In this document: one piece after another, positions 17,717-26,400 of the stretch
Position numbering within the stretch: position 1 is the first letter of the stretch
Layout of the letters: each line of letters opens with the position of its first letter
The notes under the pieces: generated by a model
Told to the model about the DNA's origin: nothing
The model's input: the letters and a program-made list of their open reading frames with translations, nothing else
Databases searched by the model: none
Assembly (NCBI GenBank): GCA_947494445.1
Contig: CANLVD010000003.1
Coordinates: 62,001 to 126,000 of the forward strand
Reading direction: 5' to 3'
Length of the DNA: 64,000 nucleotides
Source: an uncultured Paracoccaceae bacterium
Lineage (GTDB): Bacteria > Pseudomonadota > Alphaproteobacteria > Rhodobacterales > Rhodobacteraceae
Made by a program: the position numbers and the translations under genes

Positions 17717-18672
17717 GCCGAGCAACTGGCCCCGCCCAGTACGCAGAACTTGGCGCAATGGGGGTGGTTCAGTTTCACCGGGCGCTCCGCCTCGGCCAGC
17801 GTTTCGCCCAGTTCAAATTCCGGTGTGTAGGCCAGAAGCGTGCAGGCCAGCACCGCAGGCTTCTCCGCCCCGCGCCTTTTGACCACCATGCGGGAAGACG
17901 AACACATCACGTCTTTCGGGGATTTGCCCAGAATGCCCCAGCAGGCACTGGTGATCTCGGGCACGTCCACGCGCTCGTCCATCTCGGGGAAAAGCACAGT
18001 CATGGCCGGGTTTTCCGCATCGATGTCAAAGCCTTCCTTGGCAAAAAGCGCTGCAAACCCTGCGCGGCTTTGTGCATCTGTATCGCCCCAGACAGTCCGC
18101 CCAGCCACGGCCATGCGGATGCCCTGATCGCGCAGCCAGCGCATGCCGGTGAGCGTAATGTCATAGCTGCCCTTGCCGCGTTCCTCGTCATGCAAAGCCC
18201 GGCAGTGATGATCAAGAGATATGCGCAGGGTCAGCTTGTCGCCGAACCGCGCCTGCAGATCGACCAGCCCCGCCATCACGGTCTTGCGCTGCATGGGCCG
18301 CATTGCGTTGGTCAGGATCAACACCTCGTAGCCGCGCAGCAGGGCAGCTTCGGCCATGCCGATCATCTGCGGGTTCATGAATGGCTCGCCTCCGGTAAAG
18401 GCGATCTCGCGCACGCCCCAGTTCCGGTCGTCCAACTGATCCAGATAATCCTCGACTTCCGGTCGCGTGATATAGACCAGCCGGTCGTTCTCGGGTGAGC
18501 TTTCGATATAGCAATTGGCGCAAGTGATGTTGCACAGCGTACCAGTGTTGAACCAGAGCATCTGCGGATCAGAAAGGGCAACCTCTGCGCGAACCTCACC
18601 CTTGGCCGTGATTTCGGGATCCTGAAACTTCTGCACCGCGCGTTCAGCGCTGATGTCCGACTGCTCGTTCAT
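17713..18672 (-). CDS. Radical SAM protein with cysteine-rich C-terminus
   Basis: The protein is 319 residues long. The radical SAM cluster motif is CNITCANC (C47, C51, C54), with the SAM-binding AFTGGEPFMNPQ and later TNAMRP and LRISLDHH strands of the partial TIM barrel. The C-terminal third has further cysteines (SACWGIL, MCSSS, LACTLL and HCAKFCVLGGASC), which could bind an auxiliary iron-sulfur cluster as in SPASM/Twitch enzymes. Substrate unknown. It is the first gene of a leftward pair with the EamA transporter and is divergent from the acyltransferase gene. Confidence 0.85.
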   Translation of the reverse strand: MNEQSDISAERAVQKFQDPEITAKGEVRAEVALSDPQMLWFNTGTLCNITCANCYIESSPENDRLVYITRPEVEDYLDQLDDRNWGVREIAFTGGEPFMNPQMIGMAEAALLRGYEVLILTNAMRPMQRKTVMAGLVDLQARFGDKLTLRISLDHHCRALHDEERGKGSYDITLTGMRWLRDQGIRMAVAGRTVWGDTDAQSRAGFAALFAKEGFDIDAENPAMTVLFPEMDERVDVPEITSACWGILGKSPKDVMCSSSRMVVKRRGAEKPAVLACTLLAYTPEFELGETLAEAERPVKLNHPHCAKFCVLGGASCSA

Positions 18673-18839
18673 TCACAAACCTCTTATTTGACAACTGTGT
18701 CGCCCGAACTGTCCAAACGGTCAAGCGCAACCGGGCAAGTCAGGCCAAACAAGTTTGTGAGCTGTCAGGTTGATCTGGCTTGAGAAAATACAAGTGCCGC
18801 ACTATTTTGCCCATCACGCAGGAACAAGCCGGAACTAGA

Positions 18840-19709
18840 ATGAAGCACGGGCAAGTCACCAGGGAAATATCTTACGCCTCATCTGCCCAGACCCGGGCAG
18901 GGCGTGGCATGATCCGGTCGATAGAAAACCTCACAGGACGGCTGAAACTGATCCGCATGGCAGCAGGTTATGATGAAGAGGTTCGTCGGGGCCGGGATTT
19001 CTGGCAAGTAATGGTGGAACGCTACGGTCTGAGCCTTGATGTGCGTGGCGGCTCGCTTGACAACATTCCCAAGACCGGGCCGATCGTGGTGATCTCGAAC
19101 CATCCTTACGGCATTCTGGATGGTCTGGTGCTCGGTCATATCCTCAGCCAGACCCGGGGCGATTTTCGCATTCTGGCCCACCGCGTCTTTCGCAAGGCCG
19201 AAGATCTGGACCGGGTGATCCTGCCGATCAGTTTCGATGAGACGCGCGAGGCACAGCGCACCAACATCGAAACGCGCAAGATTGCCCTTGATTATCTGGC
19301 CAATGATGGCTGTATCGGCATCTTCCCAGGCGGCACAGTATCCACGGCACTGAAACCCTTCGGGCGGCCCATGGATCCGGGTTGGAGACGCTTTACCGCA
19401 CGTCTGATCACTAAATCTAAGGCACAGGTCGTGCCGGTCTTTTTCGATGGCCACAACAGTCGCATGTTTCAGGTCGCATCGCACCTGCATTACACCCTGC
19501 GCATGGCCTTTCTGATCAAGGAATTCAAACGCAAGGTCGGTGCCAAAGTGCCGGTGGTGATCGGGGAGCCGATCTCGCCTGACCGTCTCGCTGAGTATGA
19601 AACCGACGCCCGCAAGATGATGGATTTTCTGCGCGCCGAAACCTATCGCCTGTCGCCTGACCCGATTGACGATCTGGCCTATGGCTTTGAATTCGAAGAA
19701 GGGCGCTGA
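18840..19709 (+). CDS. Lysophospholipid acyltransferase (PlsC-like)
   Basis: This 289-residue protein has the acyltransferase motif as SNHPYGILDG (H88 to D94, an H-x5-D variant of the usual H-x4-D) and the second block IFPGGTVS, matching the FPEGT block of glycerolipid acyltransferases. Related alphaproteobacterial enzymes acylate lyso-lipids, including lyso-ornithine lipid, at the inner membrane, so phosphatidic acid or ornithine lipid synthesis is possible. The ATG at 18840 was chosen over an earlier in-frame codon at 18780 because the first 20 residues do not resemble the family. It is transcribed just before argC. Confidence 0.8.
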   Translation: MKHGQVTREISYASSAQTRAGRGMIRSIENLTGRLKLIRMAAGYDEEVRRGRDFWQVMVERYGLSLDVRGGSLDNIPKTGPIVVISNHPYGILDGLVLGHILSQTRGDFRILAHRVFRKAEDLDRVILPISFDETREAQRTNIETRKIALDYLANDGCIGIFPGGTVSTALKPFGRPMDPGWRRFTARLITKSKAQVVPVFFDGHNSRMFQVASHLHYTLRMAFLIKEFKRKVGAKVPVVIGEPISPDRLAEYETDARKMMDFLRAETYRLSPDPIDDLAYGFEFEEGR

Positions 19710-19770
19710 GCGCTGATTGCCTTTTGCCCGGTCACCGCTTACATGGCGGTGAAGCAAAAGGACCAAGACC

Positions 19771-20802
19771 ATGGGCGAGATGTTCAAGACGGCAATTCTG
19801 GGGGCAAGCGGCTATACGGGCGCCGAGCTTGTCCGATTGATCGCCACCCATCCCCGGCTTGAGATCGCAGCCCTCTGCGCCAATTCCAAGGCCGGGCTGA
19901 GCATGGCTTCGGTCTTTCCGCATCTGCGGCACCTTGACCTGCCGATGCTCACCACGATCGACGAGACTGATTTTTCAGATGTCGATCTGATATTCTGCGC
20001 GCTGCCCCATGCCACATCGCAAGAGGTCATCGGCGCGCTTCCAAAAGACAAGAAGATCGTTGATCTGTCAGCGGACTTCCGGCTCGACGACCCGAAAGTC
20101 TACGCCCAATGGTATGGCCATGAGCATCAGGCTTTGGACTGTCAGGCCGAGGCTGTCTATGGCCTGACGGAAGTCTACCGTGAGCAGATCAGGACCGCCC
20201 GGATCGTCGCCTGCACTGGCTGCAACGCGCTGTCTGGCAATCTTGCGATCCTGCCGCTTCTGAAAGCAGGCGTGATTGATCCCGACGAGATCATCATCGA
20301 TCTGGCCACGGGTGTGTCAGGTGCTGGACGTGCTGCCAAGGAGGCTATGCTGCACGCAGAAGTGTCTGAGGGATATTCAGCCTATGCACTGGGTGGTCAC
20401 CGGCATATGGCGGAGTTCGAACAGGAGTGGTCAAAGGCCGCAGGACGCCCCACCACAGGCACCTTCATCCCGCATCTTCTGCCGGCCAACAGAGGTATTC
20501 TGGCAACCTGCTATGTCAAGGGTGACGCTGAAGACATTCACACAACCTATTCGAAAGCCTATGAAAACGAGCCTTTCGTGGTTGTATTGCCGATGGGGGA
20601 GGCACCCTCGACGCGCCACATCCGCGGCTCGAACTATGCCCATGTCAGTGTTGTGGCCGACAGGCGGCCCGGTCGCGCGATTGTGTTTTGCGCTCTCGAC
20701 AATCTGACGAAAGGCTCGTCCGGCATGGCCGTGCAGAATGCCAATCTGATGCTGGGTCTGCCTGAAACAATGGGGCTTGAGATGGCCCCGATTTTTCCGT
20801 GA
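19771..20802 (+). CDS. argC: N-acetyl-gamma-glutamyl-phosphate reductase
   Basis: ArgC reduces N-acetylglutamyl phosphate to the semialdehyde in arginine synthesis. The 343-residue protein has the N-terminal NADP fold [16 protein letters not shown], the ALPHATSQE loop, the active-site Cys in [10 protein letters not shown], and the C-terminal [28 protein letters not shown] region closing on [10 protein letters not shown]. The ATG follows AAAGGA. It is followed after 6 bp by ccmE, probably on the same transcript. Confidence 0.95.
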   Translation: MGEMFKTAILGASGYTGAELVRLIATHPRLEIAALCANSKAGLSMASVFPHLRHLDLPMLTTIDETDFSDVDLIFCALPHATSQEVIGALPKDKKIVDLSADFRLDDPKVYAQWYGHEHQALDCQAEAVYGLTEVYREQIRTARIVACTGCNALSGNLAILPLLKAGVIDPDEIIIDLATGVSGAGRAAKEAMLHAEVSEGYSAYALGGHRHMAEFEQEWSKAAGRPTTGTFIPHLLPANRGILATCYVKGDAEDIHTTYSKAYENEPFVVVLPMGEAPSTRHIRGSNYAHVSVVADRRPGRAIVFCALDNLTKGSSGMAVQNANLMLGLPETMGLEMAPIFP

Positions 20803-20808
20803 GGTGAC

Positions 20809-21246
20809 ATGGCTGGCCTGAAGAAAAAGCGTCGCATCCAGTTCGTCCTTGCAGCCGCTGTGGTGATGGTCGCAGGCGTAGCACTGATGGGCTATGCCTT
20901 TCGCGACGGCATCGAATTTTTCCGCTCCCCCAGCCAGATCGCTGAGGAACTGCCTCAGGACGGAGAGCGGTTCCGCCTTGGTGGACTGGTCAAGGAAGGC
21001 TCATGGCAGCGTGGTGTGCCGCACCAGTTTGTCATCACGGATCTTGAAGCTGAATTTCCTGTTGTTTATGAAGGGCTTCTGCCAGATCTCTTCTCAGAGG
21101 GCACAGGCACGATTGTTACCGGTGAAATTCAGTCTGGCGTGTTTCAGGCCACCGAAGTGCTCGCCAAACACGACGAGCAATACATGCCAAAAGAGGTCGC
21201 AGACGCGCTGAAGGAACAGGGCGTCTACAAACCCGAAGGCAGCTGA
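20809..21246 (+). CDS. ccmE: Cytochrome c maturation heme chaperone CcmE
   Basis: CcmE carries heme covalently through the periplasm to CcmF/CcmH. The 145-residue protein has an N-terminal positively charged anchor (KKKRRIQFVLAAAVVMVAG) and the OB-fold domain ending in VLAKHDEQYMP, where His121 is the heme attachment residue and Tyr125 the associated ligand. The RBS GAGGTGAC abuts the ATG. ccmF and ccmH follow only after a 2.6-kb block of unrelated genes; ccmA-D and ccmG are not in the window. Confidence 0.95.
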   Translation: MAGLKKKRRIQFVLAAAVVMVAGVALMGYAFRDGIEFFRSPSQIAEELPQDGERFRLGGLVKEGSWQRGVPHQFVITDLEAEFPVVYEGLLPDLFSEGTGTIVTGEIQSGVFQATEVLAKHDEQYMPKEVADALKEQGVYKPEGS

Positions 21247-21257
21247 TTTCCGCAACT

Positions 21258-21272
21258 TTAAGCGAATTTTAA
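21258..21272 (+). promoter_or_regulatory. Full CtrA-type site TTAA-N7-TTAA upstream of the endolysin/holin pair
   Basis: The bases read TTAA, GCGAATT, TTAA, an exact match to the CtrA consensus TTAA-N7-TTAA. It lies 12 bp after the ccmE stop and 86 bp before the endolysin start. It is the only perfect full site I found by eye in the window. ctrA itself is at 36705. Confidence 0.7.
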
Positions 21273-21358
21273 TCAATTATCCGCATATCTGGCGGCATTG
21301 ACCCGGGGGGATTTGTCCCCGGACCACTCCCATGAAAATCCAAACAGAGGATGTGCCG

Positions 21359-21973
21359 ATGCAAAGCGTCGATGCCATCGCGAGGGATATTGTCAGCCGG
21401 GAAGGCGGGTATGTGAATGACCCTGATGATCCCGGCGGCGCGACCAATTTCGGGGTCACCATCCACACGATGCGAAATCTGGGGCTCGACCTCGACAAGG
21501 ACGGAGATATCGACAGCAAGGACGTCAGGGCGCTGACCCTGACACAGGCCATCGACATCTTCAAAACCCATTATTTCGAAAAACCCGGCGTTGCCCGTCT
21601 GCCGCAACCTCTGCAGGCCAGTGTGTTCGACATGTATGTGAATGCGGGTGGCAACGCGGTGAAAATCCTGCAAACACTTGTGGGGCGCTTCGGATTTGCG
21701 CTGACATCTGACGGTGTCATCGGCCCCAAGACCGCCGAGGCCGTGGCCGATGCCTTTCTGCTGGCACCAGATCATCTGGTCGATGCCTACGGGATCGCCC
21801 GACGCAATTATTACTATCGTCTGGCCGACCGCAGACCAGCCTCGCGCAAATATGCCCGCAGACGTGATGGCGGGAAGGGGGGCTGGATCAAACGTGCCGA
21901 AGAATTCATTTCCGCCCGTTACCACTACAGCCTCGCGGATCACCAGAAAAGGACGGCATCATGGGGTGGTTGA
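21359..21973 (+). CDS. GH108 N-acetylmuramidase, endolysin of the GTA-lysis type
   Basis: The protein has 204 residues from the ATG at 21359, which has CAGAGG at 8 bases; an in-frame ATG at 21332 without RBS is the alternative. The N-terminal GH108 domain has the signature EGGYVNDPDDPGGATNFGVT with the catalytic Glu at residue 15. It is followed by ASVFDMYVNAGG and a peptidoglycan-binding region (DGVIGPKTAEAV). There is no signal peptide, so it would need the holin to reach the wall. It overlaps the holin start by 13 bp. Endolysin-then-holin with no phage neighbours matches the detached lysis genes of Rhodobacter GTAs. Confidence 0.88.
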   Translation: MQSVDAIARDIVSREGGYVNDPDDPGGATNFGVTIHTMRNLGLDLDKDGDIDSKDVRALTLTQAIDIFKTHYFEKPGVARLPQPLQASVFDMYVNAGGNAVKILQTLVGRFGFALTSDGVIGPKTAEAVADAFLLAPDHLVDAYGIARRNYYYRLADRRPASRKYARRRDGGKGGWIKRAEEFISARYHYSLADHQKRTASWGG

Positions 21974-22521
21974 ACAGCTTGCTTGGCATCGGTGATGCCG
22001 CCCGCGACGTGGCGGAGGTCTTTGTCGAAAACAAGACCAAGGCCGCCGCACAATCCCACGCCGAACAGATCGCAACGCTTGACCAGTTCGGGCAGGAGTT
22101 CGCGCGTGAGAATGCCACCTGGTTTGACAGTTTCATCAATGGTCTCAACCGCTTACCGCGCCCGGTCATGGCGATTTCGACCATGGCACTCTTTGGGTAT
22201 GCCATGACCGACCCAATCGGGTTTTCCGCCCGGATGCAGGGTCTCCAGCTTGTGCCGGACCCGCTGTGGTGGCTTCTGGGCGCGGTCGTGTCCTTCTATT
22301 TCGGTGCGCGCGAGATGCATCATTTTCGCACAAGGCGCGCGACGTCGCCCAAGGATGTGCGCGAGGTTCTGGCCTCGGTCCGCAGCATCGAGGGGGAGCG
22401 CGCAGGCCCCCCATTGCCTGACCTGACGTTCGCCCGGATGATGCCTCAGAACACGGGCGATGTCACCGATCCCGATCACAACGCAGCCATTGAAGACTGG
22501 CGTGCCCTGCAAGGCTCGTGA
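21961..22521 (+). CDS. Three-helix holin, GTA_holin_3TM type
   Basis: This 186-residue protein begins MGWLNSLLGIGDAARDVAEV and has an amphipathic helix plus hydrophobic segments around RPVMAISTMALFGYA and LWWLLGAVVSFYFGARE. The last 65 residues are polar. This matches the Pfam family of holins described for gene-transfer-agent release. Holins form inner-membrane holes that let the endolysin through. It is co-transcribed with the GH108 gene (13-bp overlap). A prophage remnant is the alternative, but nothing else phage-like lies nearby. Confidence 0.82.
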   Translation: MGWLNSLLGIGDAARDVAEVFVENKTKAAAQSHAEQIATLDQFGQEFARENATWFDSFINGLNRLPRPVMAISTMALFGYAMTDPIGFSARMQGLQLVPDPLWWLLGAVVSFYFGAREMHHFRTRRATSPKDVREVLASVRSIEGERAGPPLPDLTFARMMPQNTGDVTDPDHNAAIEDWRALQGS

Positions 22522-22600
22522 TGATCCGCCAACAAATCCTGATTTGACCCCGCGATTGTCTGTCTGGGACAGTTGAGTGGAGAAATCGGAGGGTCAGGTC

Positions 22601-23494
22601 ATGGCATATGAGAGCGATTGGGTGGATGCATTCACAACAGAGGCCTTCGGCGGCAACGCCTGCGTGGTGGTCCATGACGCCGATGATATAACGCTCGCCG
22701 ACCGGCTGGCGCTGGTGCGTGAGACATCGCTCTCGGAATGCGCCTATCTCCAGCAGTCAGACAAGGCCGATTTCGGAGCGCGCTACTATCTGGCCGAGCG
22801 CGAAATTCCCATGGCCGGACATCCTACCATTGCAACCGTCATCTCGCTCCTGCATCGCGGAAAAGTCGCTCTGACAGATGGTCAGGCCAGCTTCACGCTT
22901 GAGGTCGGCTCCGGCGTGCTCGACATCGACGTAACCCGGACAGACAGAGGCCCACTGGTCACCATGACACAGGCCCGCCCCGAATTCGGCGAGATCTGTG
23001 AGGCCCGGACCATCGCCGGGATTTACGGCCTTGATCCGGCAAACATCCTTGGCACCCCGCAAGTGGTCTCAACCGGCACACCATTTTGCATCACGATCCT
23101 CAATAACCGCGCGGCACTTAATCAGGCAGAGCTTGACGTCGAAAAACTGTCCGCATGGCAACAATCGCTAAGCTTTTGCCAATGGCCGAACATTAAGCCT
23201 TATCTTGCCATTCTCGAAGGTGCGACGGATCAGGGTGACAGCTTTGCCCGGCTGTTTCTCACCCGACCCACTCCGTTCGAGGATCCGTTCACAGGGTCGG
23301 CCACGGGCTGTCTGGGGGCCTATCTCTGGGCCCATGGCCTGATCAAGGCCCCGCAGTTCCGACATGAGCAGGGTCACGGCCTTGGCCGCCCCGGTTCCGC
23401 ACAGGTCGAGGTGCTCGGGCCGCCAGATGACATCAGCGGTGTGCGCGTCAGCGGGCAGGGCAGGGTGCTCATGTCAGGCGCGTTGCTGATCTAG
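22601..23494 (+). CDS. PhzF-family isomerase/epimerase
   Basis: The protein is 297 residues from the ATG at 22601, preceded by GGAGGG. It has the PhzF fold markers DAFTTEAFGGNACVVV, SLSECAYLQ with the catalytic Glu equivalent, IPMAGHPTIATV, and the second-half DPFTGSATGCLGAYLWAHG. PhzF proteins isomerise small unsaturated acids; outside phenazine clusters the substrate is generally unknown. It stands alone between the lysis pair and ccmF. Confidence 0.85.
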   Translation: MAYESDWVDAFTTEAFGGNACVVVHDADDITLADRLALVRETSLSECAYLQQSDKADFGARYYLAEREIPMAGHPTIATVISLLHRGKVALTDGQASFTLEVGSGVLDIDVTRTDRGPLVTMTQARPEFGEICEARTIAGIYGLDPANILGTPQVVSTGTPFCITILNNRAALNQAELDVEKLSAWQQSLSFCQWPNIKPYLAILEGATDQGDSFARLFLTRPTPFEDPFTGSATGCLGAYLWAHGLIKAPQFRHEQGHGLGRPGSAQVEVLGPPDDISGVRVSGQGRVLMSGALLI

Positions 23495-23504
23495 CGCCTT
23501 ACGC

Positions 23505-23705
23505 TCAATCAACCGCGCTCTTGGTCAGCAGAACCGCCAAAAAGCCCAGCATCACCAGAGAGAACCCGGCTGCATCACGCCCGTTCGTCTCGGCCGACGG
23601 GGGCGGGGCATTCGGATCAGGCTCGGGCGCCGGCATCGTGGCGCATCCCGACAACATCACTGCGACCAATCCCGCGCAGGCGGTGATTTTCAAACTGCTG
23701 CTCAT
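23505..23705 (-). CDS. Small 66-residue lipoprotein
   Basis: The product begins MSSSLKITACAGLVAVMLSGCA, with lipobox LSGC (Cys21), followed by a Pro-rich acidic linker and a C-terminal hydrophobic helix (FSLVMLGFLAVLLTK). A longer open frame extends to 24017 but its extra residues are antisense to ccmF and of atypical composition, so the ATG at 23705 with GGGA upstream is used. It converges on phzF with a 10-bp gap. Function unknown. Confidence 0.65.
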   Translation of the reverse strand: MSSSLKITACAGLVAVMLSGCATMPAPEPDPNAPPPSAETNGRDAAGFSLVMLGFLAVLLTKSAVD

Positions 23706-23879
23706 CTCAAGTCCCTTTTCAGGTGTGTTTTGCGGCATATAGCCCTGCAAATCCCTGTGCCACAAGCATTTCCGCACGCCCAGCCGCGACCAATGGCCCG
23801 GCTGAGGGGTTTGTGAATTGTCTTCGCCCCGGTGACCGACATATGGTGGAGCGTAAACAGGCAGCAACGGACCCAATCC

Positions 23880-25865
23880 ATGCTCTCGGAACTTGGACAT
23901 ATCGCGCTCATCCTCGCCTTCATGGTGGCCATCGTTCAGATGATCGTGCCGATGTGGGGCGCACACAAAGGCTGGTCGGACTGGATGGCCATGGCCGTGC
24001 CCGCGGCACTTGTGCAATTCGCGCTCACCGGTCTGGCGTTTGGCGTGCTGATGTGGGCCTTCATCACCTCTGATTTTTCGGTGCAGCTTGTCGCGTCAAA
24101 CTCGCATTCCGACAAGCCGATGCTGTACAAAGTGACCGGAACATGGGGCAATCATGAAGGGTCGCTCCTGCTGTGGGTGCTGATCCTGACGCTGTTCGGT
24201 GCCATGGTCGCGTGGCGTGGCGGCAATCTGCCAGATGGACTGAAAGCGCGCGTGCTTTCTGTCCAATCAGCAATCGCCGTTTCCTTCTTTGCTTTCATGC
24301 TGTTCACGTCGAACCCGTTCGTGCGCCTGTTAAACCCGCCCTTTGACGGAAACGATCTGAACCCGCTCCTGCAGGACCCCGGTCTCGCCTTCCATCCGCC
24401 GTTTCTCTATCTCGGCTATGTCGGCCTTTCGATGGCCTTCTCATTCGCCGTCGCCGCCCTGATCGAGGGCAAGGTCGATGCCGCATGGGCACGCTGGGTG
24501 CGGCCATGGACCCTTGCGGCATGGATGTTCCTGACCATCGGCATCGCCATGGGGTCCTGGTGGGCCTATTACGAGCTTGGTTGGGGCGGCTGGTGGTTCT
24601 GGGATCCGGTGGAAAACGCTAGCTTCATGCCATGGCTGGTCTCGGCTGCATTGCTGCATTCGGCCATCGTGGTCGAAAAGCGCGACACGCTAAAGACATG
24701 GACGATTTTCCTTGCGATCCTCGCCTTTTCCTTCTCGCTCATCGGGACCTTCATCGTACGCTCCGGCGTGATCACTTCCGTGCACGCCTTTGCCAATGAC
24801 CCCACGCGCGGGGTGTTCATCCTGATGATCCTTGGCGTTGCCATCGGTGGCGCACTGACGCTGTTTGCCGCGCGCGCCCATGTGCTGAAATCCCACTCGG
24901 TCTTTGCCCCGATCAGCCGCGAAAGCGGGCTGGTGATGAACAACCTTCTGCTGGTGGTTGCCACCTTTGTTGTCTTCTTCGGCACCGTCTGGCCGCTGAT
25001 TGCCGAGCTGACGTCAGGGCGCAAGGTCTCTGTCGGGCCGCCGTTCTTTGATCTGGCCTTTACCCCCTTCATGGTCGGTCTGGCCGCGATCCTGCCGATC
25101 TTTGCCGTGATGCCGTGGAAACGCGGCAACCTGAGCAAGACCCTGCAACCGCTCTGGGGTGTCATGGCCCTTTCGGTTGCCTTTGGCGCGCTTGTCTGGG
25201 TGTTGCAGACCGGCGGCTCCATGCTGGCCCCTGTGGGCGCGACGCTGGGCCTCTGGATCATTCTGGGCGTGAAGCTGGAAGTCGCCCAGCGGATCAAGCT
25301 TTTCAAAGTGCCGTTTTCCGAAAGCTGGCGGCGGGCCGTCAATCTGCCGCGTGCTGACTGGGGCAAGGCCTACGCCCATGGCGGGCTGGGCATCCTCTTT
25401 TTCGCCATTGCCGCGATAACCGCCTGGGAAACCGAAGACCTGCGTGTGATGAACATCGGCGATCGTTTCACCATGGGCGGCTATGACATCGTGCTGGAAC
25501 GGGTCGAGGATTTGCGCGGCCCCAACTACCAGTCGGAGACCGCGACCTTTGCCCTTGAACGCGACGGCATCATCGTGGCCCGCATGTCGCCGGAAAAACG
25601 GTTCTACCCGGTGCAGCAGATGCCCACGACCGAGGCTGGCATTGACCGCTCCATCACCCGCGACCTTTATGTCACGATCGGCGACCGGCAACCGCAGGGC
25701 GGCTGGGCAGTGCGGACCTACATCAAGCCCTATGCCAACTGGCTCTGGGTTGGTTCAATCGTGATGTCCTTCGGCGGCCTTCTCAGTCTTACGGACAGGC
25801 GCTACCGGGTTGGTGCGCCGACGCGCAAGGCCAAGACCCCAAACGCCGCGGTGCCCGCCGAATGA
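23880..25865 (+). CDS. ccmF: Cytochrome c heme lyase subunit CcmF
   Basis: CcmF, with CcmH, ligates heme from CcmE to apocytochrome c at the outer face of the inner membrane. The protein is 661 residues with about 13-15 membrane helices. It has the tryptophan-rich heme-handling motif WGGWWFWDPVENASFMPW and conserved periplasmic His residues (for example LLHSAIV). The start MLSELGHIALILAF matches family N-termini; a 16-residue upstream extension does not. Its stop overlaps ccmH (ATGA). Confidence 0.96.
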   Translation: MLSELGHIALILAFMVAIVQMIVPMWGAHKGWSDWMAMAVPAALVQFALTGLAFGVLMWAFITSDFSVQLVASNSHSDKPMLYKVTGTWGNHEGSLLLWVLILTLFGAMVAWRGGNLPDGLKARVLSVQSAIAVSFFAFMLFTSNPFVRLLNPPFDGNDLNPLLQDPGLAFHPPFLYLGYVGLSMAFSFAVAALIEGKVDAAWARWVRPWTLAAWMFLTIGIAMGSWWAYYELGWGGWWFWDPVENASFMPWLVSAALLHSAIVVEKRDTLKTWTIFLAILAFSFSLIGTFIVRSGVITSVHAFANDPTRGVFILMILGVAIGGALTLFAARAHVLKSHSVFAPISRESGLVMNNLLLVVATFVVFFGTVWPLIAELTSGRKVSVGPPFFDLAFTPFMVGLAAILPIFAVMPWKRGNLSKTLQPLWGVMALSVAFGALVWVLQTGGSMLAPVGATLGLWIILGVKLEVAQRIKLFKVPFSESWRRAVNLPRADWGKAYAHGGLGILFFAIAAITAWETEDLRVMNIGDRFTMGGYDIVLERVEDLRGPNYQSETATFALERDGIIVARMSPEKRFYPVQQMPTTEAGIDRSITRDLYVTIGDRQPQGGWAVRTYIKPYANWLWVGSIVMSFGGLLSLTDRRYRVGAPTRKAKTPNAAVPAE

Positions 25866-26317
25866 TGCGCCTTGTCCTGATCCTGATCGCCTGTCTGATG
25901 GCGGTGCAGCTTTGGGCGGTCCAGCCCGATGAAGTGCTTGAGGATCCGGCACTTGAGGCCCGTGCGCGCGAGATTTCCAAGGTGCTGCGCTGCCCGATCT
26001 GCCAGTCCGAGAACATCGACGAAAGCAACGCCGGTGTTGCCCGTGATCTGCGCCTTGTGGTGCGCGAACGGCTGGTGGCAGGCGACAGCGACCCAGAAGT
26101 GATCGATTTCGTCGTGGCCCGCTACGGCGAATATGTGCTGTTCAACCCGCGTTTCACGCTGGGCAATGCCGCTCTCTGGTTTGCAGGTCCGGTCTTCCTG
26201 CTGATCGGCGGCATCATCTCGTGGCTGTTCATCCGCCGCCGCAGCGCAAGCGCCCCACCTCAGGACAGTCTGTCCGATGATGAACGCGCCAAGCTCGACC
26301 AACTGTTGGGCGACTGA
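25862..26317 (+). CDS. ccmH: Cytochrome c maturation thiol-disulfide protein CcmH
   Basis: The 151-residue protein has an N-terminal signal anchor, the redox motif LRCPICQSENI (CxxC), a three-helix periplasmic domain ending YGEYVLFNP, and a C-terminal membrane helix (ALWFAGPVFLLIGGIISWLF). It is the short CcmH/Ccl2-type protein that reduces and presents the apocytochrome CxxCH motif to CcmF. No ccmI/TPR gene follows in the window. Confidence 0.95.
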   Translation: MMRLVLILIACLMAVQLWAVQPDEVLEDPALEARAREISKVLRCPICQSENIDESNAGVARDLRLVVRERLVAGDSDPEVIDFVVARYGEYVLFNPRFTLGNAALWFAGPVFLLIGGIISWLFIRRRSASAPPQDSLSDDERAKLDQLLGD

Positions 26318-26400
26318 GGCCTGACGCCACGTTTGCGCTTTTCTATGCCCGACATGCCCGCTAGGTTTCGCCGCAAGACTTTGCAAACGGGAGCGGCGTG

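Noticed and set aside
21332-22521. Prophage or prophage remnant
   Set aside because: Only the endolysin and holin are present; there is no integrase, terminase, capsid or tail gene nearby and no base composition change. The XerD at 12437 has housekeeping context. A GTA lysis pair fits better.
23706-24017. N-terminal extension of the small lipoprotein frame
   Set aside because: The added residues lie antisense to ccmF and would destroy the signal peptide and lipobox at the N-terminus. The ATG at 23705 explains the gene.
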